Assembly (NCBI GenBank): GCA_946479785.1
Contig: CAMLHQ010000100.1
Span: 1-10,671, forward strand
Direction of reading: 5' to 3'
From: an uncultured Nitrospira sp.
GTDB taxonomy: Bacteria > Nitrospirota > Nitrospiria > Nitrospirales > Nitrospiraceae
DNA length: 10,671 nucleotides
A program made the position numbers and the translations under genes. The notes beneath the pieces are model-generated. The model saw only the letters and a list, made by a program, of their open reading frames with translations. It was not told the origin of the DNA and did not search any database. The number at the start of each line of letters is the position of its first letter. The first letter of the stretch is position 1. Shown here in pieces: positions 1 to 6,875 of this stretch.

Positions 1-1
1 G

Positions 2-1144
2 TTCGTCACCCTGGCCGGCGCCATGTCGCTGGTCATCAACATCAATAAGTTTTCGCTCCATTCGATCTATCGCAATCGTCTGATTCGAGCCTACCTGGGC
101 GCCTCCCGACTGCCCGAGTATCACGAGAAACGGCGACCTAACCCTTTCACCGGATTCGATCCCAAGGACAATATCCAGTTGCATGAGCTCGCGGCACCGA
201 ATCAGCCTATCAAGAAACCCTTCCACATTGTGAACATCGCCATCAACTTAGTCCACGGAGAGAATCTGGCCTGGCAGCAGCGGAAAGCACAGTCGTTCAC
301 GGCATCCCCGCTCTTCTGCGGGAGCTGGAATCTCGGTTATCGCTCTGCAAAGAGGTATGGCATCAACGGCCAGCTCCGCAAAGCCATCACACTGGGCACC
401 GCGCTGGCGATCTCCGGCGCGGCGGCCAGTCCCAACATGGGATACCACTCAGCTCCGGCTGTCACGTTTCTGCTTGCCTGCTTCAATGTGCGACTGGGTT
501 GGTGGCTGGGAAATCCTGGACCAGCCGGCCGCAACACCTTCGACCGCTCCTGCCCGCGAATCGCCGTCCGTCCCCTGCTGGCAGAAACATTCGGGTTGAC
601 GGATGCCGACAATCCCTACGTCTATCTTTCCGACGGAGGCCATTTCGAAAATCTAGGCCTCTATGAAATGGTGTTGCGGCGCTGTCACTGCATCGTGATC
701 AGCGACGCGAGCTGCGATACTGACCGCTCGTTTACGGATCTGGGCAATGCCATCCGGAAGATCCGTATCGATCTGGGAGTGGACATCGACATCGATCCCA
801 AGTTGTTACAACTACAGCCAGGTAGTCGGCTCAGCCGAGAGCATTATGCGCTGGGTATCATCCGATACGACCGTGTCGATCACGAGGCACCGCCAGGGCT
901 GTTGATCTACTTGAAGCCTTCACTCACAGGAAACGAGCCTGCGGACGTCACCGAGTATGCCAGCTGCCACGACGAGTTCCCGCATGAACCAACCGCCGAT
1001 CAGTTTTTCGATGAGTCTCAGTTCGAATCGTACCGGGCGCTCGGCTTCCATATCGCCGACAAAGTCTTCAGCCGTCCCATCACCAACGCCACGGGGGAAG
1101 CCGAGCTGCTCTTCGAACAGTTCCGCTCCTCTCGGGGCGCGTAA
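2..1144 (+). CDS. Patatin-like phospholipase family protein, C-terminal part (5' end outside window)
   Basis: The frame is open from the first bases, so this is the last 380 residues of a longer protein; the Met at base 23 is internal (it reads GAMSLVININKFS). The family is recognised from ISGAAASPNMGYHSAPA (about residues 137-153), a segment reading NVRLGWWLGNP, and YLSDGGHFENLGLYE (about 208-222). The DGG there (211-213) is the usual site of the catalytic Asp of the patatin Ser-Asp dyad. The GxSxG nucleophile should lie upstream and is not visible. Related proteins are long, with membrane segments before this region, and are presumed lipid acyl hydrolases; the substrate cannot be told. The gene ends with TAA and converges on arsC across a 112-bp gap in which I see no clear terminator hairpin. 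The family call is fairly sure; activity is inferred. Confidence 0.82.
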   Translation, partial: FVTLAGAMSLVININKFSLHSIYRNRLIRAYLGASRLPEYHEKRRPNPFTGFDPKDNIQLHELAAPNQPIKKPFHIVNIAINLVHGENLAWQQRKAQSFTASPLFCGSWNLGYRSAKRYGINGQLRKAITLGTALAISGAAASPNMGYHSAPAVTFLLACFNVRLGWWLGNPGPAGRNTFDRSCPRIAVRPLLAETFGLTDADNPYVYLSDGGHFENLGLYEMVLRRCHCIVISDASCDTDRSFTDLGNAIRKIRIDLGVDIDIDPKLLQLQPGSRLSREHYALGIIRYDRVDHEAPPGLLIYLKPSLTGNEPADVTEYASCHDEFPHEPTADQFFDESQFESYRALGFHIADKVFSRPITNATGEAELLFEQFRSSRGA

Positions 1145-1256
1145 CGTCGGGTTCTGTCTTTCCATTTAGGTAACAGTTCTAGCAGCAAAGGCCTGCATCC
1201 GGGCGGTGGGGGAATGCGCGGGTACTTATGGGTGTGTGTCGTTAGTCGGAAAGGTA

Positions 1257-1694
1257 TTACACTTCAGCATGCTGGGAAGAGAATGTTTCCTCCTGTATGA
1301 AGTGACGGATCCTGCCTGAAATTTCATCACGTATCTGCCGGAAGACCTGACGACGTTGAGCCTCAGGTGCTGCCGCGGGGTCATCAAACCTCCAATGGAG
1401 AACATAGGATGCCGTCGGGACAATCGGGCAGGTCTCCTTTGCTCGATCACAGACGGTGACGACATAGTCGAACGCCTGGCCGGCGAATTCCTGTACATGC
1501 TTTGACCGATGATGGGTCATATCAACCCCAAGCTCCTTCATGACCTCAATGGTCATCGGATTTACCCCAACCGGATGCGTGCCTGCACTAGCCGCCTCAA
1601 AATAATTACCGGCGATCAAGCGGAGCAACGCCTCGGCCATCTGGCTCCGGGCGGAATTACCAGTGCATAAAAACAGGACTCGGTGTTTGATCAT
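1257..1694 (-). CDS. arsC: Arsenate reductase, thioredoxin-coupled (low-molecular-weight phosphatase fold)
   Basis: The protein has 145 residues, normal for the family. It reduces arsenate to arsenite in the cytoplasm. The N-terminal P-loop CTGNSARS gives Cys10 and Arg16 (C-X5-R), and VCDRAKETCP places Cys82 and Cys89. These match the Cys10/Cys82/Cys89 relay of the staphylococcal pI258 enzyme, in which an intramolecular disulfide is then reduced by thioredoxin. A WRFDDP motif (101-106) supplies the conserved Asp-Pro near residue 105. This is not the unrelated glutaredoxin-coupled ArsC. It is the last gene of the operon, starting 12 bp after the acr3 stop. The AAAGGA before the ATG is close and modest, so translation may be coupled to acr3. 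It hands arsenite to Acr3 for export and to ArsM for methylation. Confidence 0.95.
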   Translation of the reverse strand: MIKHRVLFLCTGNSARSQMAEALLRLIAGNYFEAASAGTHPVGVNPMTIEVMKELGVDMTHHRSKHVQEFAGQAFDYVVTVCDRAKETCPIVPTASYVLHWRFDDPAAAPEAQRRQVFRQIRDEISGRIRHFIQEETFSSQHAEV

Positions 1695-1706
1695 GGTCCT
1701 TTCGTC

Positions 1707-2813
1707 TCACGACGTGCGCAGAATCGGTGTTGGCTCTTCCGGGAACCATTGACGGGTCATGTTGCAAAAGCGGCAGACCGTCAACATCACCGGCACTTCG
1801 ACCAACACTCCGACTACCGTCGCGAGCGCGGCTCCCGATTCGGGTCCGAAGAGCGCGATCGCGGTAGCCACGGCCAGTTCAAAGAAGTTACTCGCTCCGA
1901 TAAGGGCTCCGGGCGCAGCCACCGCATAAGGGACCCGCAGCCATCGCATCGCTCCATAGGCGAGGGAGGCATTCATGTACACTTGGAACAGGATTGGAAT
2001 CGCAATGAGAGCCACATGCCACGGTTTGGCAATGATGTTGTCGGCTTGAAACGCAAAGATGCACACCAGCGTCATGAGGAGGGCAGCGATCGTCACCGGA
2101 GAGAAGCGAGGCAGGAAATCCTGCTCGAACCACCGTTGCCCATATTGCCTGATCAGCCAGGCGCGCAACACCACGCCAGCAGCCAGAGGAATCACGATAA
2201 AGGCTACCACCGAGTACAGCAGGACCTCGAAAGGCACTGCGAGAGATGACGCGCCGTTCACGAGCAGACTGATGATGGGTGCAAACAGCACGAGCATGAT
2301 GAGATCGTTCACCGAGACTTGGACGAGGGTATAAGCGGCATCTCCGTCCGTGAGGTAGCTCCAGACAAAGACCATTGCGGTACAAGGAGCGGCCGCTAAA
2401 ATGATGCATCCCGCAATGTATTGGTCCGCCTCGGCCGGCGTCAGCCAATCGGCAAACACCACTCGAAAGAAAACCCAGGCCAAGCAGGCCATCGAGAAAG
2501 GCTTGACCAGCCAGTTCACCGCCAGCGTGACAAAGAGTCCCTGCGGCCGGCGACCGACATGTTGGAGCGACCGGAAGTCCACTTTCATCATCATGGGAAT
2601 AATCATGAGCCAGATGAGCACGGCGATCGGCAGATTGATATGGCTGCCCTCTCCGAACTCCCACCCGCGCATGGTCGCGACAAGGGCCGGAAAGCTTTGA
2701 CCGATCAGCACCCCGGCCACGATACACAATCCGACCCAGACCGTCAGATAGCGCTCGAACGGATTGAGGCGTTTCTTCGTAACAGGAACCGACGACAAGA
2801 CTGCGAGTTCCAT
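1707..2813 (-). CDS. acr3: Arsenite efflux permease, Acr3 family
   Basis: This 368-residue hydrophobic protein has about ten predicted membrane spans, as expected for Acr3 arsenite/H+ antiporters of the inner membrane. Characteristic pieces are NPFERYLTVWVGLCIVAG at the N-terminus, WLMIIPMMMKVDF (68-80), AAPCTAMVFVWSYL (141-154) carrying the conserved Cys144 needed for arsenite transport in studied Acr3 proteins, VNDLIM (168-173), and GASNFFELAVA (306-316). It is of the Acr3 type, not the E. coli ArsB type, although such genes are sometimes labelled arsB. It starts 28 bp after the arsM stop and ends 12 bp before arsC. No good Shine-Dalgarno precedes the ATG, so translation may depend on coupling from arsM. 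The ATG was kept because the conserved N-terminal block begins soon after it. Confidence 0.94.
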   Translation of the reverse strand: MELAVLSSVPVTKKRLNPFERYLTVWVGLCIVAGVLIGQSFPALVATMRGWEFGEGSHINLPIAVLIWLMIIPMMMKVDFRSLQHVGRRPQGLFVTLAVNWLVKPFSMACLAWVFFRVVFADWLTPAEADQYIAGCIILAAAPCTAMVFVWSYLTDGDAAYTLVQVSVNDLIMLVLFAPIISLLVNGASSLAVPFEVLLYSVVAFIVIPLAAGVVLRAWLIRQYGQRWFEQDFLPRFSPVTIAALLMTLVCIFAFQADNIIAKPWHVALIAIPILFQVYMNASLAYGAMRWLRVPYAVAAPGALIGASNFFELAVATAIALFGPESGAALATVVGVLVEVPVMLTVCRFCNMTRQWFPEEPTPILRTS

Positions 2814-2841
2814 GATGAGTGTTCTTCGCTGCTTTCTACCT

Positions 2842-3705
2842 TCACGAACAGCATGTGGGGCTGCAGCACGACCGTGATGTCGCGGGTTTGACTGCGCGCA
2901 CGAAACCGCTCATCAATTTGCCATCGATTGTCGGCGCAATGGCTTCCGCGTCGAGACCAGCCCCCATCAGAAATTCCCGAGCGTCGGCGGCGGTATAGAC
3001 GCGCGTCGGTTCAATCGACACCTCTTCAAAACCGGCCTCTCGTAACTTGGCAATGTACTCGGATTCCTCCAAGGCGCCCGCCACACAGCCGGCCCAGAGT
3101 TCCACATTGTGCCGAACTTCAGCCGGCATCCGACCCCGGATCACGATATCCGAGACCCCTAACCGTCCTCCCGGCTTCAGCACCCGAAAGGCCTCAGCCA
3201 GCACCAGATCCTTGTCCGGAGAAAGATTGATCACGCAGTTAGAAATGATGAGATCCACCGACTCGTTCGGCAGCGGGATGTGTTCCATGTCGCCTTTGAG
3301 GAATTCAACATTCCTGATGCCTGCCTGCGCTTGATTGGCTCGCGCCAGTTCTAACATCTCATCGGTCATGTCTAAGCCATAGACCTTGCCGGTCGGGCCG
3401 ACACGCCGCGCAGACAATAACACGTCAATGCCGCCTCCAGACCCCAGGTCCAGGACCGTTTCCCCCGGTTGGATGGTGGCCAGTGCTGTCGGGTTTCCGC
3501 AGCCCAGCGACGCGCGGACAGCCGCTTCCGGCAGCATCGCCATATCTTGTGCTTCATAGAGATTCGACGTAATCGGATCGAGGTGTCCCGTCTCAACCGT
3601 CGAGCCGGTTCCACAGCAAGAACGACTTCGTCCCTGCCTGGCCTGGACGGCAGCCTGGCCATACTCGGCTTTCACGAATTCCTTCAGCTCATCTTTGTTC
3701 CTCAT
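2842..3705 (-). CDS. arsM: Arsenite S-adenosylmethionine methyltransferase
   Basis: With the chosen start this is 287 residues. ArsM transfers methyl groups from S-adenosylmethionine to arsenite, giving methylated and finally volatile arsenicals. The class I methyltransferase core shows [11 protein letters not shown] (84-94) for cofactor binding, GDMEHIPLP (138-146), the [10 protein letters not shown] block (156-165) and [11 protein letters not shown] (202-212). Cys69, Cys157 and Cys207 are in the expected places for the arsenite-binding cysteines of known ArsM enzymes. Extra cysteine pairs occur near both ends: Cys30-31, Cys280-281 and Cys285-286, with the pentapeptide SRSCC present at both termini. 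The ATG at 3705 was chosen because GGGAGGT lies 5 bp before it; a longer frame back to 3792 overlaps arsR and has nothing to support it. Second gene of the operon, 46 bp after arsR. Confidence 0.94.
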   Translation of the reverse strand: MRNKDELKEFVKAEYGQAAVQARQGRSRSCCGTGSTVETGHLDPITSNLYEAQDMAMLPEAAVRASLGCGNPTALATIQPGETVLDLGSGGGIDVLLSARRVGPTGKVYGLDMTDEMLELARANQAQAGIRNVEFLKGDMEHIPLPNESVDLIISNCVINLSPDKDLVLAEAFRVLKPGGRLGVSDIVIRGRMPAEVRHNVELWAGCVAGALEESEYIAKLREAGFEEVSIEPTRVYTAADAREFLMGAGLDAEAIAPTIDGKLMSGFVRAVKPATSRSCCSPTCCS

Positions 3706-3710
3706 GCGAC

Positions 3711-3717
3711 ACCTCCC
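3711..3717 (-). promoter_or_regulatory. Ribosome binding site of arsM
   Basis: GGGAGGT lies 5 bp upstream of the ATG at 3705. It settles the arsM start against the longer open frame beginning at 3792. It directly abuts the inverted repeat at 3718-3733. Confidence 0.85.
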
Positions 3718-3733
3718 ATCAAGAATCGTTGAT
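3718..3733. promoter_or_regulatory. Second ATCAA-N6-TTGAT repeat, putative internal ArsR operator
   Basis: The plus strand reads ATCAA, six bases (GAATCG), TTGAT. This is the same arm sequence and spacing as the repeat in the arsR promoter (4088-4103), but with an unrelated spacer. It lies in the 46-bp arsR-arsM gap, immediately before the arsM ribosome binding site. I see no convincing -35/-10 pair placed around it as in the arsR promoter. If ArsR binds here it could act as a roadblock, a second anchor for looping, or control of a weak internal promoter. The sequence match is certain; binding is inferred. Confidence 0.6.
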
Positions 3734-3751
3734 GAATCAGATCCAAAAAAA

Positions 3752-4075
3752 TTAACAACACCGATTTGCGGAGCGGGCTGCCTTGGCCGCATTCTTGAAT
3801 GTGCGAATCAAGTCTTCCACCTCTTCCAATGTCCCCTCATTGAGTGCGTAGTACATCCATCGCCCTTCGGCTCGATCGCGGATCAGCCCTGCATCCTTAA
3901 GCACCTTTAAATGAAACGACAGGCGCGACTGCGCAGCCTTCAAGGTATCCGTGAGCTCACAGACGCATTGTTCGCCATCCTGGAGTCGAGCGAGAATATC
4001 CAATCGTGTTTCATCGGAGAGCGCATGAAAGACGGCGGCGGATCGAGTGAGATCTGCTGATGACGTTCCAGCCAT
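3752..4075 (-). CDS. arsR: ArsR-family arsenite-responsive transcriptional repressor
   Basis: This 107-residue winged-helix repressor is of normal family length. It is expected to bind its operator as a dimer and leave it when arsenite binds. The motif GEQCVCELTDTL (34-45) holds Cys37 and Cys39, matching the first two cysteines of the classic ELCVCDLC site; the third position is Thr here. The recognition helix follows (AAQSRLSFHLKVLKDAGLI, 47-65), then the wing (RAEGRWMYYALN, 68-79). The protein ends in Cys106-Cys107, which could supply other metalloid ligands. It is the first gene of the operon. The promoter's -10 ends only 7 bp before the ATG and there is no Shine-Dalgarno, so translation is probably leaderless. 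No better in-frame start follows before the conserved ALSDETRLDIL block. Confidence 0.94.
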   Translation of the reverse strand: MAGTSSADLTRSAAVFHALSDETRLDILARLQDGEQCVCELTDTLKAAQSRLSFHLKVLKDAGLIRDRAEGRWMYYALNEGTLEEVEDLIRTFKNAAKAARSANRCC

Positions 4076-4082
4076 GCCAAAA

Positions 4083-4110
4083 AATATATCAACTAAAATT
4101 GATTTGTCAA
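4083..4110 (-). promoter_or_regulatory. Sigma70-like promoter of the ars operon
   Basis: On the minus strand, TTGACA (4110-4105) and TATATT (4088-4083) are separated by 16 bp. The -35 is a consensus match and the -10 a good one. The -35 begins 9 bp after the stop codon of the upstream ATPase gene. Transcription would be expected to begin about 4074-4077, at or next to the arsR ATG (4075-4073), implying a leaderless or nearly leaderless mRNA. Confidence 0.8.
4088..4103. promoter_or_regulatory. ATCAA-N6-TTGAT repeat, putative main ArsR operator
   Basis: The plus strand reads ATCAA-CTAAAA-TTGAT, a perfect 5-bp inverted repeat with a 6-bp spacer. It occupies almost the whole interval between the -35 and -10 elements, so bound repressor would block RNA polymerase. 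From memory this matches the ATCAA-N6-TTGAT operator form described for cyanobacterial ArsR. Autoregulation by the adjacent arsR is the natural reading. Confidence 0.78.
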
Positions 4111-4119
4111 GGGACCACG

Positions 4120-6603
4120 CTATATCCAGGCAGGAGTCATGGCGCCGTTCGAGGATCGCCAGTGCGGCGTCCAGGCCAGCGCCACGAGCTTCACTGCAAT
4201 GTTGCCTTTGGTCGGTTTGATGGAAATGGCATCCAGCTTTTCATTCAGCGGATCGGTCGCCGCCGTTAACGCCTCGCTTTCCGACTTAAACTGCGCTTCG
4301 AGATCGGCCAGTTGCTTCTGCAACGCCGCTACGTTCTCTTCCGCGAGACTCACATCCTGAGACTCCTTCATCACCCGACCGGCCCCGCGAATCGCAGTCG
4401 TTGCTCGGCCGATGTTCGTCGCGCTGATGGTTTTCCGGCCCAAGAAGGCACCGAGGATAGAGGCGCCGACGGAGATCGCTGCCTGCATTTGACTGGACCG
4501 GGACTCCGCCTGTTGCTTCTCCTTCTGCTGCTCCGCTCGCCTGACTCTATCTTGCAGGCCGGCAATCTTCGGTGCGTATTTTTGTCGAAGGGACGCGACT
4601 CCCTTATCTCGCTGTTCCCGACCGGACTGCTGTAAACGAACGCGGAAGTCCCGTTCGGACTCTCCCGGCTTCGACACTTCCTTCGTGCTCGGGCTCTTCA
4701 ACAGTTCCACCTTTTGAGTCCGGAACAGCCAGCCTCCGAAATCCTTATTCCATCCTTCATAACTTTTCGCTTTGCCTGCACTGGAGGGAAGCGAGAGGAA
4801 CTGCGCGCCGTCCGGGGTCTGTTGTAAATCACTGAGAGCCAATTCTGCAGTTGTGGCATGGTCCCAATCAAGAGCCACGGCTCCTTCAGTAATCGGCGCC
4901 AGCACATTGACATCCTGCATCATATCAATCGCGCTCTTGCTGTCGGTAAAACGGATTTGTGACGACCCCAGCAACATCGGCACATAGACCAGTTCGCTGC
5001 CGGCCGGCTTGGTCCCCCGAATGGGCACGAAATACTGTGGCACATCGGGAGGCAACATCGGACGGGCGCCGCCCTTGACACTCTTTCCCAGCTTGGCTGC
5101 GGATGACATAGGCGCCATCGCCGTATGGGCTGCGCGTTGCGGGTCCATCAAAGTCTTGATCTGCGTTCTCGTCAGAGGGCCGCGCAGATAAGACAGACAC
5201 CAGCGGGATTCGAATACGACCGGCTCGTCTTCATGCACGTTATTCATCAGGAAGATTCTACTGCCAAGGCCTGCCAGCGTTTGTTCCATCCGCCCCTTAT
5301 CGAACTTCTTCCCGGCACTGGCGGATGCCCCTTCCAACCCTTCGAGCACCCGAGCCTTGTCCCGCTCCGTCTGCAATCGCCCGATAAACCAGGTACCGGT
5401 ATTGGCCAAGCCTTTGTAATCCAGATCAACGGGGTTCTGCGTGGCGAGGACCACCCCCAACCCAAACGCACGCGCTTGTTTGAGTAAGGTCATCAACGGA
5501 AGCTTGGACGGCGGATTGGCCACCGGCGGGAAGTAGCCGAAGATTTCGTCCATGTAGAGAATTGCACGCAGGCTGGTCGTACCGGACTGCGCCCGCATCC
5601 AGCCGACCACCTGACTCAGCAACAGGGTGACAAAGAACATCCGCTCCGCATCGTTCAGATGCGCGATGGAGAAGATCGCTAGCCGGGGCTTGCCTGTCGA
5701 CGTATAGAGCAGCTGCTGCACGTCGAGCGCTTCTCCTTCCAGCCAGGCCTGAAAGCCAGGAGCCGCAAGCAAGTTGTTGAGCTTCATGGCCAGCGCGAAT
5801 CGGTCTTTCGACGGGAAGAAGGAATCCACATCCATGACGCCGATCTTTGAAACCGGTGGCGACTGAATGGCTTGGATCAAGGCCGCGAGATCGAGAGCTT
5901 CTTCCTTCTTCCAGACCTGGTCGAGTATCGTCGAAAGCAGGATGTGTTCGCGGCTTTGGATGGGATCGGCTTCAATGCCGAGCAGGCCGAGCAAACTGGT
6001 CGCTGTCGTACTAATCCGCTCGCGAAGCAGCTCCGCATCGCCCAGAACGTCGGCCGCCGGCGCGTCGAAAGATTTCAGAATGGAGACCGCTAAGCCGGCA
6101 TTGCTGCCAGGCGTGTAGATGGCGAAGTCCGCGGCATCGCGCAGACGTTGAATGCGCGAGCCATCTTGCTGCCAATCAGCCAAGCCCTTTGTCCACAGTT
6201 CTGCCTGCGCCTTGGCATAGTCAGCAGACGACAGGCCCTTCTTGCGGGCATCGTCCTCATTGATCCATGGTTGAAAGTCTTCGCCTTTGAGGCTTGGAAA
6301 CGTCAGGAGCAGATTGCCGAGATCGCCCTTGGGATCGATGATGATGGCGGGGATATTGTCGATGGCTGCCTCTTCCAGGAGCGAGAGACAGAGACCGGTC
6401 TTGCCGCTGCCGGTCATGCCGACACAGACGGCGTGGGTCACGAGATCTTTGGAATCATAGAGCAGCCAGCCAGGCTTCGCCTGCTTGGCCGCGAGATCGT
6501 ATGGCCGGCCAAGGTAGAAGACGCCGAGTTTTTCGAAGTCCTGGGCGCTCTCCGACCGGGCCGTGGGTGTGCGATTCGACGATGAGGGCGCCTTGCGTGG
6601 CAT
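4120..6603 (-). CDS. HerA/FtsK-superfamily P-loop ATPase with C-terminal coiled coils (specific function unknown)
   Basis: The 827-residue protein carries a Walker A motif, GMTGSGKT (62-69), IIIDPKGDLGN (87-97), a Walker B, AILYMDEIFGYFPP (347-360, Asp352-Glu353), a sensor-like VLATQNPVDLDYKGLANTG (385-403) and a possible arginine-finger region GRLQTERDK (408-416). These fit the HerA/VirB4/TraD-type hexameric motor branch. The C-terminal third differs: charged, coiled-coil-like stretches (about 650-705 and 750-790) flank a small-residue hydrophobic segment, AISVGASILGAFLG (709-722), which could insert in or touch a membrane. No NurA-like nuclease or conjugation gene is visible beside it, so a role in DNA end processing is not supported by context. 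The ATG at 6603 was chosen for its GGAGG and because a promoter lies inside the longer frame from 6690. Read-through into ars is possible. Confidence 0.85.
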   Translation of the reverse strand: MPRKAPSSSNRTPTARSESAQDFEKLGVFYLGRPYDLAAKQAKPGWLLYDSKDLVTHAVCVGMTGSGKTGLCLSLLEEAAIDNIPAIIIDPKGDLGNLLLTFPSLKGEDFQPWINEDDARKKGLSSADYAKAQAELWTKGLADWQQDGSRIQRLRDAADFAIYTPGSNAGLAVSILKSFDAPAADVLGDAELLRERISTTATSLLGLLGIEADPIQSREHILLSTILDQVWKKEEALDLAALIQAIQSPPVSKIGVMDVDSFFPSKDRFALAMKLNNLLAAPGFQAWLEGEALDVQQLLYTSTGKPRLAIFSIAHLNDAERMFFVTLLLSQVVGWMRAQSGTTSLRAILYMDEIFGYFPPVANPPSKLPLMTLLKQARAFGLGVVLATQNPVDLDYKGLANTGTWFIGRLQTERDKARVLEGLEGASASAGKKFDKGRMEQTLAGLGSRIFLMNNVHEDEPVVFESRWCLSYLRGPLTRTQIKTLMDPQRAAHTAMAPMSSAAKLGKSVKGGARPMLPPDVPQYFVPIRGTKPAGSELVYVPMLLGSSQIRFTDSKSAIDMMQDVNVLAPITEGAVALDWDHATTAELALSDLQQTPDGAQFLSLPSSAGKAKSYEGWNKDFGGWLFRTQKVELLKSPSTKEVSKPGESERDFRVRLQQSGREQRDKGVASLRQKYAPKIAGLQDRVRRAEQQKEKQQAESRSSQMQAAISVGASILGAFLGRKTISATNIGRATTAIRGAGRVMKESQDVSLAEENVAALQKQLADLEAQFKSESEALTAATDPLNEKLDAISIKPTKGNIAVKLVALAWTPHWRSSNGAMTPAWI

Positions 6604-6607
6604 CGGT

Positions 6608-6612
6608 CCTCC
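6608..6612 (-). promoter_or_regulatory. Ribosome binding site of the HerA-like ATPase gene
   Basis: GGAGG stands 4 bp before the ATG at 6603 and supports that start over the upstream in-frame ATG at 6690. Confidence 0.75.
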
Positions 6613-6630
6613 GATAGAAGCCAGGGGCGC

Positions 6631-6659
6631 ATTGTATGGGGGACCCCGATCCACTGCAA
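6631..6659 (-). promoter_or_regulatory. Sigma70-like promoter of the HerA-like ATPase gene
   Basis: On the minus strand, TTGCAG (6659-6654) and TACAAT (6636-6631) are separated by 17 bp. Each differs from the consensus by one base. The expected start of transcription near 6623 gives a leader of about 20 bases containing the GGAGG. A block of Gs and Cs (GGGGTCCCCC) fills the spacer. Confidence 0.72.
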
Positions 6660-6751
6660 GGGTGGGAATAGACTCAGCTATCGCAGGCAATTCTTGTCGA
6701 TTCGATCACCGAGATTGGGAAGGCGTTGTCCCGGAGCCAAGGAGCGTCACA

Positions 6752-6844
6752 TTATCGGAGAAATCCCAGAAACCACAGCAAGGCCAGGACGCTCACTGGA
6801 ACACCAAGAAGCCATAAAATAAAACCCTTTCCCATTGTGCCCAT
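6752..6844 (-). CDS. Small single-span membrane peptide (30 residues), unknown function
   Basis: This short frame begins MGTMGKGFILWLLGVP and continues with a Val/Ala/Leu/Trp-rich stretch to FLGFLR, then TAA. Residues 8-29 form one strongly hydrophobic span after a Gly/Lys start, as in small inner-membrane peptides. A clear GGAGGG stands 4 bp before the first ATG; the second ATG (codon 4) would be too far from it. It begins 31 bp after the lipoprotein stop, so the two are probably one transcript. Similar very short peptides with a GKGxxLWLLGxP-like start occur, as I recall, as hypothetical proteins in other bacteria, but I know no function. No clear terminator follows. Confidence 0.66.
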   Translation of the reverse strand: MGTMGKGFILWLLGVPVSVLALLWFLGFLR

Positions 6845-6848
6845 GTAT

Positions 6849-6854
6849 CCCTCC
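6849..6854 (-). promoter_or_regulatory. Ribosome binding site of the small membrane peptide
   Basis: GGAGGG stands 4 bp before the ATG at 6844. It is the main evidence, with the hydrophobic reading, that this 30-codon frame is translated. Confidence 0.65.
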
Positions 6855-6875
6855 ATGCTTTTGACTTCAGCGCAT

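Noticed and set aside
1683..2249. Plus-strand open frame of 188 codons opposite acr3 and arsC
   Set aside because: Very rich in Arg, His, Gly and Ser, typical of the reverse frame of a membrane protein; no start signal.
3706..3792. Longer arsM start at 3792
   Set aside because: It would overlap the end of arsR, has no ribosome binding site, and the added residues do not resemble ArsM; the GGGAGGT before 3705 is decisive.
5147..5160. ATCAA-N4-TTGAT repeat inside the ATPase gene, like the ArsR operator
   Set aside because: The spacer is 4 rather than 6 bp, so the half-sites would be out of register, and it lies in coding sequence.
6604..6690. Longer start of the HerA-like ATPase at 6690
   Set aside because: The added 29 codons contain the TTGCAG-17-TACAAT promoter, and the GGAGG favours the ATG at 6603.
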